Shown one piece after another: positions 1-8,218 of a DNA stretch of 64,000 bases (its first letter is position 1; each line of letters opens with the position of its first letter). This DNA comes from Zygosaccharomyces rouxii (taxonomy: Eukaryota > Ascomycota > Saccharomycetes > Saccharomycetales > Saccharomycetaceae): contig NC_012995.1 in assembly GCF_000026365.1 (NCBI RefSeq), forward strand, positions 188,501-252,500, written 5' to 3'. A program made the position numbers and the translations under genes. The notes under the pieces are model-generated. The model searched no databases. It was not told the DNA's origin and saw nothing but the letters and a program-made list of their open reading frames with translations.

Positions 1-168
1 CTTGTGTGACTTGGTTGTCGTGGTGGAAGGTGTCACCGGACCCCTACTTTGAAGAGACCTATGTGGAGTCTCCGGAGGTGCTGATCCAGTCTCAAAATGG
101 GGAAGTTCCCTGTCATTAACCATACTAGATCTTCTTTCCCTTGATCTGGGCGGCGTTGCGGGAGTCAT
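1..168 (-). CDS. SIC1: Sic1-type CDK inhibitor, N-terminal fragment cut by window edge
   Basis: The reverse strand reads open from an ATG at 168 to the window edge, giving 56 codons. The peptide starts MTPATPPRSR, close to the start of S. cerevisiae Sic1, and continues with a VTPST motif. Threonine-proline sites sit at residues 2, 5, 34 and 46, matching the CDK phospho-sites T2, T5, T33 and T45 of yeast Sic1, whose multisite phosphorylation triggers SCF-Cdc4 degradation and S-phase entry. An in-frame stop lies upstream of this ATG (near 223-225), so this is the likely start. BOS1 is divergent next door, the order seen on S. cerevisiae chromosome XII (YLR079W-YLR078C). The C-terminal Cdk-inhibitory domain is outside the window, so the gene cannot be judged intact. 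Confidence 0.88.
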   Translation of the reverse strand, partial: MTPATPPRSRERRSSMVNDRELPHFETGSAPPETPHRSLQSRGPVTPSTTTTKSHK

Positions 169-699
169 TACCACAGATATGCTTGCCGTTACTGATAGTA
201 GAAGAACCTTCTCAAAAGCAGACTAAAAATTTAAAACAATCGCAGGAAATGCAATGGTACCACTAGAAATCAATTAGAATTTCGAAATCAAACCTTGATT
301 CTTATAACCGACCTCTTTGAATCGATTTTTCCAAGCCAAGTGGTTTTCAGTTTCCAACCAGCCATTTTAATTTCATCGGGTTGGTGAAAAATTGTCCAAG
401 CATTACCTTGTTTAATGATACAAAGAATTGAGGCCAAAAATCGGATTAAAATAGAACCTTCTGGTTTCTAATGACTGCGTATTCGCATTGCTGGTAATCC
501 AATCTGAGAATAAAAATCAATCCAGCAATGCCTTTTTAGGCTACCTGTGCCTTCTCAGCATCGTAGAACCATAATCTTGTTCGATGCGATCACCGCGCTG
601 TTACTTGTACAAGTAGTACACGTTCACTTACAATGAATTATATGCATAGATCAAAAAGAGGTCCCCAGATATCCTGAATCAGGTTGCAATTCGTTAGTA
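169..699. promoter_or_regulatory. Divergent SIC1/BOS1 intergenic region with Swi5/Ace2-like sites
   Basis: This 531-bp gap separates two divergent genes and holds no ORF I can support. Three CCAGC cores are present: AACCAGC at 356-362, ACCAGCA on the reverse strand at 489-495, and TCCAGCA at 521-527. CCAGC is the core of the Swi5/Ace2 binding site, and Swi5 and Ace2 activate SIC1 at mitotic exit in S. cerevisiae. They lie about 190-360 bp from the SIC1 ATG, a normal distance for an upstream activating region. Matches to a 5-bp core are common by chance, so the assignment leans on gene identity. Confidence 0.45.
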
Positions 700-1495
700 A
701 TGGTACGTCTCAGACATTTCAAATCGGTATCAAACCCTTATACTAACATGACTTCTCTAGAATGCTCTTTATAACCATGCCTTAAAACAGAAAAACCAGT
801 TGACGCAGGACTTGACCAAATTCGAAAAGGATGTATATACTTCCCCCATTTCGTTGCAAGGATCGATCTCTGCCACTTTAGTTGCATTTGAAAAGACCAT
901 ATCCCAGTATAAACAGCATTTGAACAATTACAAGGCATCCTCAGGGAAAGGTGGTGACAGTCATGATAATACAGAACTGCTAAAATATGACAGTAGAGCA
1001 GCTTCACTAACCCAGGACTATCAAATGTTTTCAGCTAAATTTAAGGAATTGAAACAACAATACCATAGTAGTGATGCCCGCAAGCAACTGTTTGCCTCTG
1101 AAGATTCGCCATTCAATGGAGATTCTGTAGTTAGCAGACGTAATGTAATGGGACAATCTTCAGGATCGCAAGCACAAGAGTTTTCAGGCAATGAAAATGA
1201 TAGCTTACCCCTGTACCATGGATTGGAAAAGGAACAATCAGCTTTCCAACGAGGTAATGCTCAATTGGAAATGATTTTAGAAATGGGGTATCAATCACTG
1301 GATGATATTGTGGAGCAAAATCAGATTTTACAAAAGATGCAAGACAAGATGACCCGTTCCTTAACTACGCTTGGTGTTTCACAGGGCACTATTAGCAATG
1401 TTAACAGGCGGCTCTTTAAGGACAAACTTATCTTTTGGATCGCATTAGTACTAATGTTCCTAGGTATGTACATGTTAGTTAAATGGTTGAGATGA
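700..1495 (+). CDS. BOS1: Bos1 ER-Golgi SNARE, spliced (700-702 joined to 761-1495)
   Basis: Bos1 (membrin family) is a Qb-SNARE for fusion of COPII vesicles with the Golgi. Exon 1 is only the ATG (700-702). Exon 2 (761-1495) continues NALYNHALKQ, matching the N-terminus of S. cerevisiae Bos1, which is also spliced near its start. The 245-residue product matches the usual 244. An SISATLV segment follows the N-terminal helix, the SNARE coiled coil runs about residues 155-215, and a tail anchor near 226-243 is followed by KWLR at the C-terminus. Starting from an in-frame codon inside exon 2 would lose conserved residues and require a non-ATG start. FMP25 is convergent, 26 bp beyond the stop. 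Confidence 0.9.
703..760 (+). other. BOS1 spliceosomal intron (58 nt)
   Basis: Donor GTACGT at 703-708, branch point TACTAAC at 741-747 and acceptor AG at 759-760. The donor is the less common C variant of the yeast consensus GTATGT. The branch adenosine is about 14 nt before the acceptor. Splicing restores the conserved Bos1 N-terminus. Confidence 0.88.
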
Positions 1496-1521
1496 GAAAA
1501 AAAATGCATAGTGTATAGACA

Positions 1522-3270
1522 TTATTTCTTCCAATATATACAAGTTGATGTTTCGCCAGCTGCTACTGATTGTTGTGGTTGTAAAAATAATTTAGTTCGG
1601 TACAATTGATCAGGTTGCAGTTGATCGCCTGGTTTCAGCAGTCCAGGTATTGGCTGAGGTCTATTCACCTTGATACGTTTACCGGTACCCAGCTGTCCTC
1701 TTTCATTAAACCCCCATACTAGAACTTGTCCATCGGCCAATTTGCACCAAATGTGGTGACCACCGCAACTCCATTCTTTGACAGGCGAATCGATGGACTT
1801 AATTGGTGCTGGTTCTGGTTGACAATTTTTGTAGTTACCATTACCCAGTTCCCCATTTAAACCGTCACCAAACGAGAAGTAGAATACATCTTTCTTGCCA
1901 TTGTCATCTGAAGTCTCCAAGGTTACAAAGGAAGTCTGAGTGGAGCAATTAATGTCCACGCATTTAAATTTGGAATCTCTACCGAAATACGAACCAAACC
2001 TGCTGATTATCTTGGGGAAAGGTATCTGTTCATTATCATATGATATGGGTAAACCCAGTTGGCCATTCTTATTAATACCAAATCCAAATAATTTGCCTTC
2101 CGCATCTCGAGCTAGAGTATGATAATCACCGCAAGCGACTTGAAGAATATCTCTTTTGTAGACAGAATTATTACTGTCTAGTGCCCTGTTTAACAGTTCA
2201 ATTTCATAAAGTTTATTACAAGGTGGGAATTCATCAAATTGTGATAATGTAGGAACACCAAATTGGCCATACGAATGAGAGCGGTCTTGCGGTTTAGATT
2301 TAATTCCAGTGGCACATGAATATGCGTTGCCCTTATTCGATACGAGGGCCAAATGGTGTTTACCGGTATCGAATTGTATAATTTTATTCTCACCCTTAGC
2401 TTTGAAGCTATCCTTGGTATCTAATTTCCAATCGTAACTGCAATAAGTTTTCCAAGGTAAAACCCATGATCTCTTATGTTCTACGTGCTTAGTTAAAGAT
2501 GATGGATCTTTTACGGGGATGACTAAAATTTCACCTTTCTTGTTGAGGGCATAAGCAACATTGTTGGACAATTTAACTTTAACCAAATTTTGATCTGGCA
2601 AAATTGTACTAATAGCATCTTGGCTCCACTTCAGCAAATCCCCCCTCTCGTCAATCGCTAAGTTTTCCTTACCATTAGGTTCATCAGATAGACAAACGTC
2701 TCTCAGGACTTTATGATCGAAAAGGGGAATTCTCTTGGGTAAGATGTATCCAGCCTTGTTTTTACCGGCAATCTCATTAGATCCAGCTAGATATAATCCA
2801 GAAACTTCAGGACCAAAATTTGCATCGGATATAACTGCAATTTCATCCATGGATTTCTTGGTCTTACTTTTAACTAATCTCTCAATAGTATTATCGTCAA
2901 CTTTGTAATCATCCTTAGTAACCCACCAGCTTTTAATTTGGGGCCACTTCATATATGTAGTCGTAGCAGCGCCAACACCTAACAGGATGAGCAAACCTTG
3001 GAAGACGGCCGATAATCTCATCAATTTCTCTACACGAATTTCATGGGCCCTCTGAGCCTGTTCTTCAGACTGATCCGGCCACTGGAATTCTTCCTTTGAA
3101 CTTTTCTTGGCCTTATAAGGTTGTGAAGTTAGATTGGGTGCCCATAGTTCAGCTTCATCAATCTGTTCGGAGTTCTTGTAAAGCCTTGTACAACTACTAA
3201 AGTTTCTCAGACTTGGAATCCTGAGAGTCAACCGGTTACCACATCCCAATAAACTCCTCCGAAGCATCAT
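1522..3270 (-). CDS. FMP25: Mitochondrial RCC1-repeat protein Fmp25/Bca1, bc1-complex assembly factor
   Basis: The 582-residue protein starts with a basic, hydroxylated presequence (about residues 1-32, rich in R, S and L) typical of mitochondrial import. One hydrophobic membrane segment follows at about 86-106. The rest shows RCC1-type beta-propeller repeats, visible as GFGINKNGQLGL, FGDGLNGELGNG and WGFNERGQLGTG in the C-terminal half. In S. cerevisiae Fmp25 (YLR077W, also Bca1) is an inner-membrane protein needed for early assembly of respiratory complex III. The gene is convergent with BOS1, as in yeast, and divergent from FMP32 with only 109 bp between start codons, so the two mitochondrial genes probably share a promoter. 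Identity rests on domain plan and position. Confidence 0.88.
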   Translation of the reverse strand: MMLRRSLLGCGNRLTLRIPSLRNFSSCTRLYKNSEQIDEAELWAPNLTSQPYKAKKSSKEEFQWPDQSEEQAQRAHEIRVEKLMRLSAVFQGLLILLGVGAATTTYMKWPQIKSWWVTKDDYKVDDNTIERLVKSKTKKSMDEIAVISDANFGPEVSGLYLAGSNEIAGKNKAGYILPKRIPLFDHKVLRDVCLSDEPNGKENLAIDERGDLLKWSQDAISTILPDQNLVKVKLSNNVAYALNKKGEILVIPVKDPSSLTKHVEHKRSWVLPWKTYCSYDWKLDTKDSFKAKGENKIIQFDTGKHHLALVSNKGNAYSCATGIKSKPQDRSHSYGQFGVPTLSQFDEFPPCNKLYEIELLNRALDSNNSVYKRDILQVACGDYHTLARDAEGKLFGFGINKNGQLGLPISYDNEQIPFPKIISRFGSYFGRDSKFKCVDINCSTQTSFVTLETSDDNGKKDVFYFSFGDGLNGELGNGNYKNCQPEPAPIKSIDSPVKEWSCGGHHIWCKLADGQVLVWGFNERGQLGTGKRIKVNRPQPIPGLLKPGDQLQPDQLYRTKLFLQPQQSVAAGETSTCIYWKK

Positions 3271-3379
3271 TATTGGTTATTCTTTCCTGATGATGTGCTT
3301 GGGTAGTTTTAGAGTTCATCAAGTTCCGCGAAGTTGAACTTTTCCTTTATTTAGTTAACTTATGCCCAGTGCTTAGACT

Positions 3380-4027
3380 ATGTCAGGGACCTCTTTTACA
3401 AGGATGTCGTTGATGAAATTCGTTGGCTTGAACTCTAGAAGAGCATTCCATGCCACTTCCAAACGTTTGACTGATTTCGAAACTGTTCACATACAAAACA
3501 CCAATAGGTATAAGCAACTTTTGATGGAAAAGGGTAAGTTTGAAGAATCTCAGGCAAATGCAATCGTGAACCTTATGTCAGATGCACTTAGAGGCGGTAT
3601 ATCACACGTATCTCAGGATTTAGCCAAAAGAGAAAGGTTAACGCAGTTGACTTACCAACAGAGGGTCGATTTTGCCAAATTGAGGGATCAGTTGTTGACA
3701 GCAGATCGAAGTGAGTTCCATAATCTACAGAATGACTACGAAAGGGTCCGTAAGGATTTAGATAAATTGAAGAATAAAGTTAAAGAGGAAATTACGAAGG
3801 CAAATGCGAGCTTTAAACTTGACCTTTCGTTGGAGAAAGGTCGTATAAGGGAGGAAAGTAGTCATCATGATATGCAGATCAAAGAGATCGACACCCGAAT
3901 TGACAAGGAAATCACAAACATGAGAATGCAGATCGACTCAGTCAAGACTCAAGTCATGCAATGGTTAATCGGTGTGTGCACCGGTACCTTCGCTCTAGTT
4001 CTAGCATATGTTAGATTATTATCATAA
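3380..4027 (+). CDS. FMP32: Mitochondrial coiled-coil membrane protein Fmp32 (CCDC90/MCUR1 family)
   Basis: The 215-residue protein has a mitochondrial-type N-terminus (residues 1-32, basic and Ser/Thr-rich) and the family core with an FETVHIQNTNRYKQLLMEKG-type start. A long charged coiled coil spans about residues 90-185, and a single C-terminal membrane helix lies at about 193-211, ending in RLLS. This is the DUF1640/CCDC90 architecture. S. cerevisiae Fmp32 (YFL046W) is linked to cytochrome oxidase assembly and proline metabolism; the exact molecular role is not settled. The ATG at 3380 gives the full targeting signal. The next gene in the ancestral order, SEC53, follows convergently. Confidence 0.85.
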   Translation: MSGTSFTRMSLMKFVGLNSRRAFHATSKRLTDFETVHIQNTNRYKQLLMEKGKFEESQANAIVNLMSDALRGGISHVSQDLAKRERLTQLTYQQRVDFAKLRDQLLTADRSEFHNLQNDYERVRKDLDKLKNKVKEEITKANASFKLDLSLEKGRIREESSHHDMQIKEIDTRIDKEITNMRMQIDSVKTQVMQWLIGVCTGTFALVLAYVRLLS

Positions 4028-4119
4028 TGAAATTCAATCGCACTACAAAGAAACAAAAAAAAGGACATATATTCTATACTACTATTACTATGGGTTGGAT
4101 ATGAAGGTTTCATATTTCT

Positions 4120-4887
4120 TTAAAATTTGAAGATTTCTTTCAAAATCCTAACGGTATCATCAGGGCTAGTCACGGAATGACCAATGGTTCTTGGATCTTC
4201 GTAAATTTCCCAGTCGTTACCACCTTTGTAAGTTTTGTCACCAAAGAAGTGAATTTCTTTGAAACCGTCCTTTTCCACATGTTGCAAACAGTAAGTCTTA
4301 TCCCAACCAGTGGGGAAAACGTCAAATGAAATTTGACCACCAATTGAATAAGTCAAACCCAAATCTGGGAATTCCTTCTTCAATGCTTCGACAAATTTAG
4401 CTCTAATTTGGTGTTCTTTATCATAAGCTTCGAATTCATTACGTTCGGAAGTTGATGCGTTTCTACCGACAGGAGAAACGTTAATCATACCATTTCTGAA
4501 TTCTAAGAAAGTACCTCTTCTTCTTGGTAAATCAATCTTACTCAAGTAACCTAGAATGAAAACTGCTAATTTGTTGTATTTCTCTTCACCAATCCAATTG
4601 ATGAATGATTGTGTTGCCATTTCCTTACCTAGTCTGTAAGCAGTCAAACCGTTTTCGGAGAAGGCATAGTCAAAGTTTTGCAAAACATCGTCACCTAATT
4701 GTTCCTTTTGTTTACTCAAATCAGAACCACCGACGAAACCAACGCAAACCTTCTTTCTCAATTGTTGTAGAACGTCAATAACTTCATCAGAGACGTGCAA
4801 TCTTGCTGGTGTCAAAGTACCATCGACATCGAATAAAACCAAAGTATCAGGCTTTTCCTTGTGGGCGAATTCTGGAATGTCAACCAT
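4120..4887 (-). CDS. SEC53: Phosphomannomutase Sec53
   Basis: Sec53 converts mannose-6-phosphate to mannose-1-phosphate in the cytosol, supplying GDP-mannose for N-glycosylation, O-mannosylation and GPI anchors. The 255-residue length matches the yeast enzyme (254). The HAD catalytic motif DVDGTLT starts at Asp20, with Asp20 the expected nucleophile and Asp22 the acid/base. Family blocks follow: [39 protein letters not shown] and [20 protein letters not shown]. The ATG at 4887 is four residues before EFAHKEKPD and fits the yeast start. The upstream region (4888-5271) carries a Reb1 site and CACGTG motifs. Mannose supply is relevant to the heavily mannosylated adhesins at 31-46 kb, though this link is inferred. 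Confidence 0.97.
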   Translation of the reverse strand: MVDIPEFAHKEKPDTLVLFDVDGTLTPARLHVSDEVIDVLQQLRKKVCVGFVGGSDLSKQKEQLGDDVLQNFDYAFSENGLTAYRLGKEMATQSFINWIGEEKYNKLAVFILGYLSKIDLPRRRGTFLEFRNGMINVSPVGRNASTSERNEFEAYDKEHQIRAKFVEALKKEFPDLGLTYSIGGQISFDVFPTGWDKTYCLQHVEKDGFKEIHFFGDKTYKGGNDWEIYEDPRTIGHSVTSPDDTVRILKEIFKF

Positions 4888-5271
4888 CTTGCTAGTAATA
4901 CGAATATCAATTGTTCAATTGTTCTTCAGAGTTCTAAGGCTAAAACAAACAAACAAACAGACAGACAAGAAAAGAAGTGTTCAACTTAGTTGGATTAATA
5001 TCTCGGGAAAGCTTTTCATTATTATACGTTGCTCCATGTTGATGGTGCCACGTCTTCCGAAGACGGACGCCAAAAATAAAAATAAAAAGCGCGTTTGTCA
5101 AGTCCGGGTAACATAAACACGAACACGTGAAAATCACATGTGTCTACAAGTCCGAGCACCACGTGCATTTCACGTGGTGACCTCTTTACTACCAAGACCC
5201 CTCTTAAAGGTGAATTCCAATTCGAGAATTTCAGTTATCTAAGTTTCAAATATAAATTACTATACTTAAAT
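4888..5271. promoter_or_regulatory. SEC53 promoter with Reb1 site and E-box cluster
   Basis: This gap lies between the SEC53 start and the RPL10 stop and has no supported gene. A Reb1 consensus (TTACCCG on the reverse strand) is at 5105-5111. CACGTG occurs at 5124-5129, 5160-5165 and 5171-5176, with a related CACATGTG at 5135-5142. The last two CACGTG sites form a perfect 9-bp inverted repeat, CACCACGTG and CACGTGGTG, separated by five bases. CACGTG is bound by Cbf1 and Pho4 family bHLH factors. A GACAGACAGACA-like stretch near 4956 is simple sequence close to the SEC53 start. Confidence 0.6.
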
Positions 5272-5943
5272 TTACACTTGAGTTCTGGACAAGAAGTAGT
5301 CTGGGAAGTTGTTGAAGTTGTTTTCCAAAGAACCCTTGTTAGTCAAGAACTTGACGTAAGCACCGTCGTCCTTGACTTCACCAGCTTGTCTTCTTTTCAA
5401 GTATTCATCTCTGTCCAATGGAGTGAAACCCCACTTCTTGGACAAGATAATCTTTTGTTGACCTGGGAACTTGTATCTGGATCTTCTCAAACCTTCGATG
5501 ACAATATCCTTGTTGTTGTCTCTGGTTCTAACAGAGAACAAAATTTGACCAATGGCAACACGAGCAGCCAAACCGTGAGGCTTACCCCAGGCATTTCTCA
5601 TACCTTGTTGCAAACGATCCGCACCGGCACATGACAACATCTTGTTAATTCTCAAAACGTGGAATGGGTGGACACGGACTCTCAAGTGGAAAGCATCTCT
5701 ACCGGACATCTTGGTGATGTACTTGTTAGCACAGATACGAGCAGCTTCCAAAGCTTCAGAGGACAACTGTTCCAACTCGTTAGAGACCAAGTGGACACAC
5801 AATGGGAATTCATCGACGGTGGCCTTCTTCTTACCCAAGTCGTAGATTCTGATCTTAGAGTCTGGGACGGCTCTGTTGTATCTAGACTTTGGATAAGGCT
5901 TGTTCTTTTGATATCTGTAACATCTAGCTGGTCTTCTAGCCAT
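5272..5943 (-). CDS. RPL10: 60S ribosomal protein L10 (uL16)
   Basis: The 223-residue protein begins [20 protein letters not shown] and follows yeast Rpl10 almost residue for residue through [20 protein letters not shown], the [20 protein letters not shown] block and [14 protein letters not shown] sequence. uL16 sits at the base of the central protuberance near the peptidyl-transferase centre. It is among the last proteins loaded during cytoplasmic 60S maturation, together with Sqt1 and Nmd3 release. The gene is intronless, as in S. cerevisiae. The C-terminus ([13 protein letters not shown]) is slightly longer than yeast. BUD20, a 60S export factor, is divergent from it, and the shared promoter has ribosomal-protein and ribosome-biogenesis motifs. 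Confidence 0.98.
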   Translation of the reverse strand: MARRPARCYRYQKNKPYPKSRYNRAVPDSKIRIYDLGKKKATVDEFPLCVHLVSNELEQLSSEALEAARICANKYITKMSGRDAFHLRVRVHPFHVLRINKMLSCAGADRLQQGMRNAWGKPHGLAARVAIGQILFSVRTRDNNKDIVIEGLRRSRYKFPGQQKIILSKKWGFTPLDRDEYLKRRQAGEVKDDGAYVKFLTNKGSLENNFNNFPDYFLSRTQV

Positions 5944-6355
5944 TTTGAAAGTTGGGTAGTTGTGACTGTTTAGCTATTCAAAAGTATCCCTTCAACTACG
6001 TTGTGGTTACCAATATTACCTGTGCTTCTTTTAAAGGCCGAACTCATCGCTATTGGATTTGTCATCTTCCGGCGCTCTTTGCGTCGTTTTCGGGATAGCA
6101 GACAAATGTTGAGATTCCTTGTCAGAAAAAAGTTCAGGATTTGTGAGAATGTCCGGATGTTTTAGATTTGAAAATGTCCGGATGGTGGATGTTAGGATGT
6201 TCTGCTACAGTCTTCTGAAAATTTTTTGACTATCCCATCTCATCTCATCTCATCTCATCTCATCGCAGAAGTAATACAACATATACAAAAGTCATATTGT
6301 CAAGAGTACTCCCCTCTGAATAGAATTCGTCGATCCAGCAAGTTAAATTATTATT
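5944..6355. promoter_or_regulatory. Divergent RPL10/BUD20 promoter: tandem Rap1-like sites, RRPE and PAC
   Basis: Two tandem copies of ACATCCGGACATT-like sequence (seen forward as AATGTCCGGATG at 6148-6159 and 6173-6184) lie 25 bp apart, about 205-240 bp upstream of RPL10. They closely resemble the classic Rap1 RPG box, and paired sites are typical of ribosomal-protein promoters. On the BUD20 side, TGAAAATTTTTT at 6216-6227 fits the RRPE. CTCATCGC at 6259-6266 is a perfect PAC core (GCGATGAG on the reverse strand), about 90 bp before BUD20. A CATCT/CTCAT pentamer repeat occupies 6236-6263 and merges with the PAC box. The layout suggests one intergenic region with separate ribosomal-protein and ribosome-biogenesis modules. 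Confidence 0.7.
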
Positions 6356-6847
6356 ATGGGACGTTACTGCGTGAAGAGATACAAGACCAAGAGAAGAACT
6401 AAGGATTTAGATATCATCTTTAATGAGTTATCATCTAAGGATAAGATTCAACAACTTTTAAACCAACCACTTGATGAGACTAAACCAGGATTAGGTCAGC
6501 ATTACTGCATACACTGTGCTAAATATATGGAAAGTGCTATTGCTCTCAAGACTCATTTGAAGAGTAAAGTTCACAGAAGAAGAGTTAAGGACTTAAAATC
6601 TATGCCATATACGCAAGAAGTTGCAGATGCTGCCAACGGTGTCAATTTAAACAAATTTTTGGACAGAGTAGAACAATTAAAGAATAAAACTATTCCTGAA
6701 AAATCTGAAAATGAACAGCTCCTAAGCGGCCATTTGGAAGAAGCTTTGGCACATGCCAAAACAACCGAACCTACACTGCCGTGGGCTGGGGATGATAAGG
6801 AACAAGAGGTTAAGGATAAGGACAACGACGAGGTTTTCATGGGTTAA
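6356..6847 (+). CDS. BUD20: Bud20, C2H2 zinc-finger 60S export factor
   Basis: The 163-residue protein starts MGRYCVKRYKTKRRTKDLD, the basic N-terminus of the Bud20/ZNF593 family. A single C2H2 finger (YCIHCAKYMESAIALKTHLK and the following KVHRRR) lies at about residues 50-78. The C-terminal half is acidic and Lys-rich. Yeast Bud20 is a shuttling factor that joins late pre-60S particles in the nucleus and helps their export. The RRPE and PAC elements just upstream are the expected ribosome-biogenesis control. A long T-tract follows the stop codon. OTU1 is convergent. Confidence 0.93.
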   Translation: MGRYCVKRYKTKRRTKDLDIIFNELSSKDKIQQLLNQPLDETKPGLGQHYCIHCAKYMESAIALKTHLKSKVHRRRVKDLKSMPYTQEVADAANGVNLNKFLDRVEQLKNKTIPEKSENEQLLSGHLEEALAHAKTTEPTLPWAGDDKEQEVKDKDNDEVFMG

Positions 6848-6939
6848 AAAATCTAAATTTGAATTTTCTTTTTTTTTTTTTTTTCCACTTTTCTAGCATC
6901 GTTAAATTTATGTACGTGGGGTAATAAAATCAACTCAAA

Positions 6940-7872
6940 TTAATTCTTTGCCTGACCAAAATCAACATGGCCGGTAGATTCTGCATGTCTAGCGACATCC
7001 CTCTCACCTACTAAAATGGTCTTGCAAGTATTGCAAATGATTCTATCTCTGCGAGTGTTGAAAGAGTGACCACCTTTCTTTAATTGCTTGGCGATTTCCA
7101 GTGCCGCTTCCAAGACAGCTTCGCTGAATATTTCATCGCGTCTATCGAAAACTGTCCTTTGATTAACCAACTCGAGAGAATCATAATGAACTCCATTGAA
7201 CATAACAATGACGAATTGATCGAATTGATCTTCATTGAATTTTTCGAATTTTTGTGCATCCATGTCTAGCACATATACGGCCACACCGAAATTTTTTGAT
7301 AATATGGCAATTTCAATACCACCACCCCACGAATCCTTTCTCAAAATCCATTGTGCATACTCTTCATTAGGTCTATCTAGTACTGCGTCGGAATAAAGTA
7401 CTTTATCATTACGAATGCGATCGGAACAGACGGTACGCAACGTCGGTGACAACGATATGTCCTTGTATACGCAATATGACAGTGAATGGAAAAGACATGA
7501 ATTATCATCTGGTATCTGACGCACTTGTAAGACTGTCTCTTCTCCAGTTGGTAAGGATATCTTGCATTTGTTGGGTGATAGCTGATCATTGGATGGCTGT
7601 GATGATGGTGGTGCTTCTGTCACCGATTTAGATTTGTTGCCCTCGTCTTGGAATATCAGTGTGATTTTTTCGCCAGAACTTATACCAAGTGAATCCAGTT
7701 TCGATTGTGATGCCTCTTGGTTGTTGTCTACCCTCTGTGGTGGGTACCCATACCTGATTCCCGCCACCGGTAATGGAGCTTCTGACGCCAGTATTAATCT
7801 TTCCAAAGTGGCATCATTATCTATCGAGACCACTTTATTATATCCATTGCCTCCACTGAGCTTCAATCTCAT
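6940..7872 (-). CDS. OTU1: Otu1 deubiquitinase (YOD1 family), Cdc48 cofactor
   Basis: The 310-residue protein has the three Otu1 modules: an N-terminal UBX-like domain (about 1-78) that binds Cdc48/p97, an OTU cysteine protease domain (about 108-245) and a C-terminal C2H2 finger. The catalytic block is PDDNSCLFHSL with Asp123 and Cys126, and the general base is His229 in GVHYDSLEL. The finger ligands are Cys280, Cys283, His296 and His302. All key residues are present, so the enzyme should be active. Otu1 trims ubiquitin chains on Cdc48 substrates, including ER and membrane-bound transcription factor pathways. The gene is convergent with BUD20. Confidence 0.94.
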   Translation of the reverse strand: MRLKLSGGNGYNKVVSIDNDATLERLILASEAPLPVAGIRYGYPPQRVDNNQEASQSKLDSLGISSGEKITLIFQDEGNKSKSVTEAPPSSQPSNDQLSPNKCKISLPTGEETVLQVRQIPDDNSCLFHSLSYCVYKDISLSPTLRTVCSDRIRNDKVLYSDAVLDRPNEEYAQWILRKDSWGGGIEIAILSKNFGVAVYVLDMDAQKFEKFNEDQFDQFVIVMFNGVHYDSLELVNQRTVFDRRDEIFSEAVLEAALEIAKQLKKGGHSFNTRRDRIICNTCKTILVGERDVARHAESTGHVDFGQAKN

Positions 7873-8218
7873 CTTTTTGATACTATGTACTGTCTATATG
7901 CGTTTAGTATTGAATTCAAGGGTATCTTAAAGTTACAGTAACGATTTCTCGGGCTTTTAAACTAATTTCGGTTACTGTCCGGACCCTGTCGGAAGTAAGA
8001 GAAACTGTTCGAAATTTAGCTTCACTATGATGATGTAAGGTTCCGTGAGTTAGTGATCCAAGATGAACTCATAGGTAAGGTACAACTTGATGTATAATTG
8101 ATCGTTAATTCCGTGACATTGATATTGTTAAATTCTGTTTTTCTTTTTTTCTTTCCTTAGGTATTTGTAAACCGGAAGATCTAATTGTGGATTTTCCTCC
8201 ACATTCAGGTAAGTTCGT
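7873..8218. other. Intergenic gap between OTU1 start and LAM5/6 end
   Basis: This 346-bp gap carries the OTU1 upstream region and the 3' flank of the sterol transporter gene; both genes are on the minus strand. I see no conserved ORF, tRNA or strong regulatory motif. In S. cerevisiae RFU1 (YLR073C) lies between BUD20 and LAM6; nothing resembling a gene of that size is present here. Confidence 0.5.

Noticed and set aside
5140..5973. Plus-strand open frames over RPL10
   Set aside because: Antisense shadows of a highly biased ribosomal-protein gene.
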